Shown: one piece after another, positions 61,823 to 64,000 of the stretch
How the letters are laid out: every line of letters starts with the position of its first letter
Numbering within the stretch: the stretch's first letter is position 1
Assembly: GCF_026339955.1 (NCBI RefSeq)
Contig: NZ_JAPEPW010000001.1
Coordinates: forward strand, 186,001-250,000
Reading direction: 5' to 3'
DNA length: 64,000 nt
Origin: Streptomyces sp. NBC_01549
Lineage (GTDB): Bacteria; Actinomycetota; Actinomycetes; Streptomycetales; Streptomycetaceae
Translations under genes and position numbers: made by a program
Notes under the pieces: generated by a model
Told to the model about the DNA's origin: nothing
The model's input: only the letters and a program-made list of their open reading frames with translations
Databases searched by the model: none

Positions 61823-62085
61823 GTCGTGGCTCCCGTGGCTCCGCACTCAGGGCGAGTGGTAACGACCCGCCCAGCTTGTTGCACAACTTATGCAAGAGCA
61901 AGAGGCTAGCAACTAAGAACCTCTCCCTTGAGGAGGCCAGCAGGACTACCCGGGAATCGCCGCACCGCACATCCCGCACCTGATGCGTGGCTCAAACAGA
62001 ACAGCATCGCTCAAGAGCCCGCCTAAGTTCGGGAGCTCCGGCACCGGCCGCCTCCCGGCTGCCGGCCAAGAGCAAGGAGCTGACA
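61823..62085. other. Intergenic region upstream of the MFS gene
   Basis: About 260 nt without a gene. TTGCA-N7-TGCAA (61879-61895) is an inverted repeat 57 nt before the MFS start, flanked by AT-richer sequence, and may be an operator overlapping the promoter. Confidence 0.4.
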
Positions 62086-62361
62086 TTGGAATCAACGCCA
62101 CCCCAGCATCACCCGCAGGACCTTGGCACCATGGTCGGTCTCTTCTGGATCCAGTCGGGAGAGACGTACCCGGGTACACCTCCGGTCCCGCCGGCACATG
62201 GCGTACTTCTCTCGCCCGCAGGCCCACAGGTCGTCGGGCCCGACCCGCTGCAATGGTCCTGGTCCGACGTGACGGATCTGCGGGTGATCGAGGCACCGGT
62301 TCGTTCAACTGCCGCCCCACAACGCGCTCCCCGAATTCCTCCGCCGCCACGCCCCTCATGA
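62086..62361 (+). CDS. Small hypothetical protein, possibly truncated
   Basis: A protein of 91 aa. TTG 62086 has AAGGAG 6 nt ahead. The middle (GLFWIQSGETYPGTPPVPPA, HGVLLSPAGPQVVG, WSDVTDLRVIEAPVRSTA) reads like a compact domain, while the last 15 residues are Pro/Arg-rich. Its TGA overlaps the ATG of the DUF393 relic (ATGA). Confidence 0.45.
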   Translation: MESTPPQHHPQDLGTMVGLFWIQSGETYPGTPPVPPAHGVLLSPAGPQVVGPDPLQWSWSDVTDLRVIEAPVRSTAAPQRAPRIPPPPRPS

Positions 62362-62793
62362 ACGAAAGGAATTCCTCCCTCGTGGACGACACTGCCCTGG
62401 ACGGTGCCACCGTGCAGCGCCCCTTACTGGTCTTCGACGGCGACTGTGCCTTCTGCCAGGCCGCCATTCAGCAAATCCGCGTTCGCGCCCGACCCCAGAT
62501 GCTCACCGCACCCTGGCAGTCCCTCCCCAAGCCTCTGATACGGCCACCTCCAGCGCTTGGACAGGGAAGTCCTCCTGCTCGACGGAGGGACGGCGCTCTG
62601 CGGCGGCGGTGCTGCTGCTCTCGCTCGCTTCCTCGGCTCCTCGCCGGCCCGTCGCTACCGCGGGATGGCATTCTGTCTGCGGCTTCCAGTCATCAGCCTG
62701 CTTGCTCGCCAGATCTACCGATGGGTGGCCGTCAACCGGCACCGGATGCCCGCCGGAACAGCAGCCTGCGCTCTCCCCCGTCCCTCCCACTGA
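62358..62793 (+). pseudogene. DUF393 (DCC-type thiol-disulfide oxidoreductase-like) gene, frameshifted
   Basis: The frame from ATG 62358 contains LLVFDGDCAFCQAAIQQI, the DxxCxxC motif that names the family, to APWQSLP. About 30 nt later the frame has moved by one, and the second frame supplies LDREVLLLDGGTALCGG and RLPVISLLARQIYRWVAVNR up to a natural end. The family is otherwise about 130 residues long, as the two parts together are. Confidence 0.7.
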
Positions 62794-62802
62794 AAGCCTC
62801 CC

Positions 62803-63666
62803 ATGCGCCCCATCCCCACCTGCATCCTCAGCAGCAGCCAAGCCCCCCAAGCCCTGCATGGACATGATCTCGACGCATACGTCCAGATCGGGTCTCTGAG
62901 TAAGACACTCACCGGAACCGCGCTGGCCCAGTTGGCTGCGCGGGGCGTGCTCCAGTTGGACACCCCACTGGAGCAGTTCCTGCCCGTTCCGCGGGGAACC
63001 GGCATCACCTTGAGGCATCTTGCCCAGCACACCTCCGGCCTGCCACGGCTCCCCCCGCACGTGAAACGGCGTGACCCGTACGCCGCCTTCGACGATGCCG
63101 CCCTGCATGCCGTGCTCCAGAGACTGGACGCCCTCACCACCGCTGCCCCGGGCCAAACCGAGGAATACTCCAACCTCGGATACGCCATCCTCGGAGCCGC
63201 GCTGACTTCCGCCGCAGGTATGTCCTACCAAGACCTTCTGGATCTCTACGTCCTTGCCCCTCTGGACATCACCGAGATAACCAGCGCTCCGCCGCCAGAC
63301 AGATGCCTTCACAGCCGCGGGCTGTTCGGCCGCCCACGTCGTCCCTGGACCATGACAGGCGCCATCCTGCCCGCCGGCGGGCTCTGGGCCACCCCGCGGG
63401 CCACCGCTCACTTGGTGACCAAGCTCCTCGTAGAACAGAAACTGGGGGAGCCCGCCTTGTCCTGGCAGAGAGCCGGCACCGTGCTCTGGCACAACGGCGC
63501 CACCGGTGACGCCTCCGTTTTCGCCGGTGCCGTGCCGGACGGCAGATGGGTACTGGTCCACCGCCTCACCGGACAAGCCGACCGTACCGACGAACTGGGC
63601 ATCAAACTCCTGCAGCAGGCCACACCTAGTGGGCCCTGGACTCCTACCTCGGGCACCAGGGAATAA
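62803..63666 (+). CDS. Serine hydrolase (class C beta-lactamase/penicillin-binding fold)
   Basis: A protein of 287 aa. SLSK (31-34) is the nucleophile SxxK motif, YSN (about 125) the second motif and WHNGATGD replaces the usual KTG. RGTGITLRHLAQHTSGLPRL is characteristic. The N-terminus is short compared with secreted members and has no signal peptide. It probably acts as a cytosolic esterase or peptidase. It follows the DUF393 relic by 9 nt. Confidence 0.85.
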   Translation: MRPIPTCILSSSQAPQALHGHDLDAYVQIGSLSKTLTGTALAQLAARGVLQLDTPLEQFLPVPRGTGITLRHLAQHTSGLPRLPPHVKRRDPYAAFDDAALHAVLQRLDALTTAAPGQTEEYSNLGYAILGAALTSAAGMSYQDLLDLYVLAPLDITEITSAPPPDRCLHSRGLFGRPRRPWTMTGAILPAGGLWATPRATAHLVTKLLVEQKLGEPALSWQRAGTVLWHNGATGDASVFAGAVPDGRWVLVHRLTGQADRTDELGIKLLQQATPSGPWTPTSGTRE

Positions 63667-63699
63667 GTAGCCGGCGGGTAGCGGCTCCGGGGCCACCGT

Positions 63700-63992
63700 T
63701 TGCCGACGTTGATTCCCGACACGGGTTGCCGACGCTGCCGGTGCCCATCACCGACCTGCGGTCCGGAGGCGGTCGCCTGCCCCGACGATGACCTTCAGGG
63801 CCGGGAAGTGGTCGACAAGGACCTGGCGGCACCGTCCGCACGGGGGAACGACCCCCGGTCGCGGTCGCCCACGGCGACGATCGTGTCCAGCTCGTAGGCG
63901 CCCTGGGCGGCTGCCGCGCCGAGGAGAACCAGCTCGGCGCGACGCTGCTGGCCCTGACATACCCGACGCGCACAAGCCCGTCCCTCTCCCAC
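63700..63992 (-). pseudogene. Cytidine/blasticidin-S deaminase-like relic
   Basis: One frame reads RAELVLLGAAAAQGAYELDT and IVAVGD; after a one-base shift another reads GVVPPCGRCRQVLVDHFPAL and KVIVGAGDRLRT. PCGRC is the zinc motif of deaminases. The expected His/Cys before AE is Arg, and both ends are degraded. The 5' side may extend past the right edge. Confidence 0.6.
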
Positions 63993-64000
63993 CCCGAAGC

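Overview
The window is high-GC DNA with dense, often overlapping genes, GTG starts, MsiK-type sugar transporters lacking their own ATPase, an AldO-like alditol oxidase and DUF5753/DUF397 regulators. All of this points to Streptomyces or a close relative. All assignments come from reading the sequence; no database search was run.

Region 1 (1-17.1 kb, all minus strand) is the most unusual part. It is a tightly packed run of nine genes that continues past the left edge. In transcription order they are: a class III nucleotide-cyclase-like protein with a short C-terminal motif, a degenerate P-loop NTPase with a HEAT-like tail and a matching N-terminal motif, an SPFH-like protein, a small Pycsar-effector-type membrane protein, a secreted/membrane vWA protein, a large tubulin-like protein, a large membrane protein of unknown family, a pseudokinase/zinc-ribbon/TRAFAC GTPase fusion, and a GTPase-associated-protein-1 (GAP1)-like protein. 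Just upstream, on the same strand, is a Crp-type regulator whose cyclic-nucleotide pocket looks intact. I read this as a predicted conflict or signalling system: a cyclase-like sensor, an NLR-like NTPase, and GTPase/tubulin/vWA components at the membrane.

Region 2 (18.3-36 kb) is ordinary chromosomal material. It holds a sigma-like/zinc-finger/CBM2 membrane protein, a radical SAM protein with an unusual cysteine spacing, a GNAT relic, alditol oxidase, a ROK regulator, a sugar ABC importer, a GH2 beta-galactosidase, an MFS carrier, an ABC-2 exporter (most of these overlapping in one operon), and a convergent MFS exporter.

Region 3 (36-50 kb) is accessory and partly decayed. It has an orphan double-glycine-leader peptide, small membrane proteins, and a worn copper/metal-type group: SHOCT protein, Met-rich lipoprotein, P-type ATPase relic, DUF305, DUF6153 and a broken permease. 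It also has a TetR/MFS pair with two clear operators, and an acyltransferase. Two 3'-end tRNA fragments (Pro at 47.7 kb, Arg at 49.85 kb) look like attachment-site scars.

Region 4 (50-56 kb) is insertion-sequence territory. A complete IS4-type element has a 10-bp target duplication. An IS1634-type element splits a GNAT gene that rejoins exactly in frame. Ferritin-like and AraC relics also occur here. Region 5 (56-64 kb) holds a Tat-type PHP protein, an RsbW-like/DUF5753/DUF397 regulatory trio with a coupled 8-codon leader ORF, an MFS protein, and a degrading DUF393/serine-hydrolase/deaminase end.
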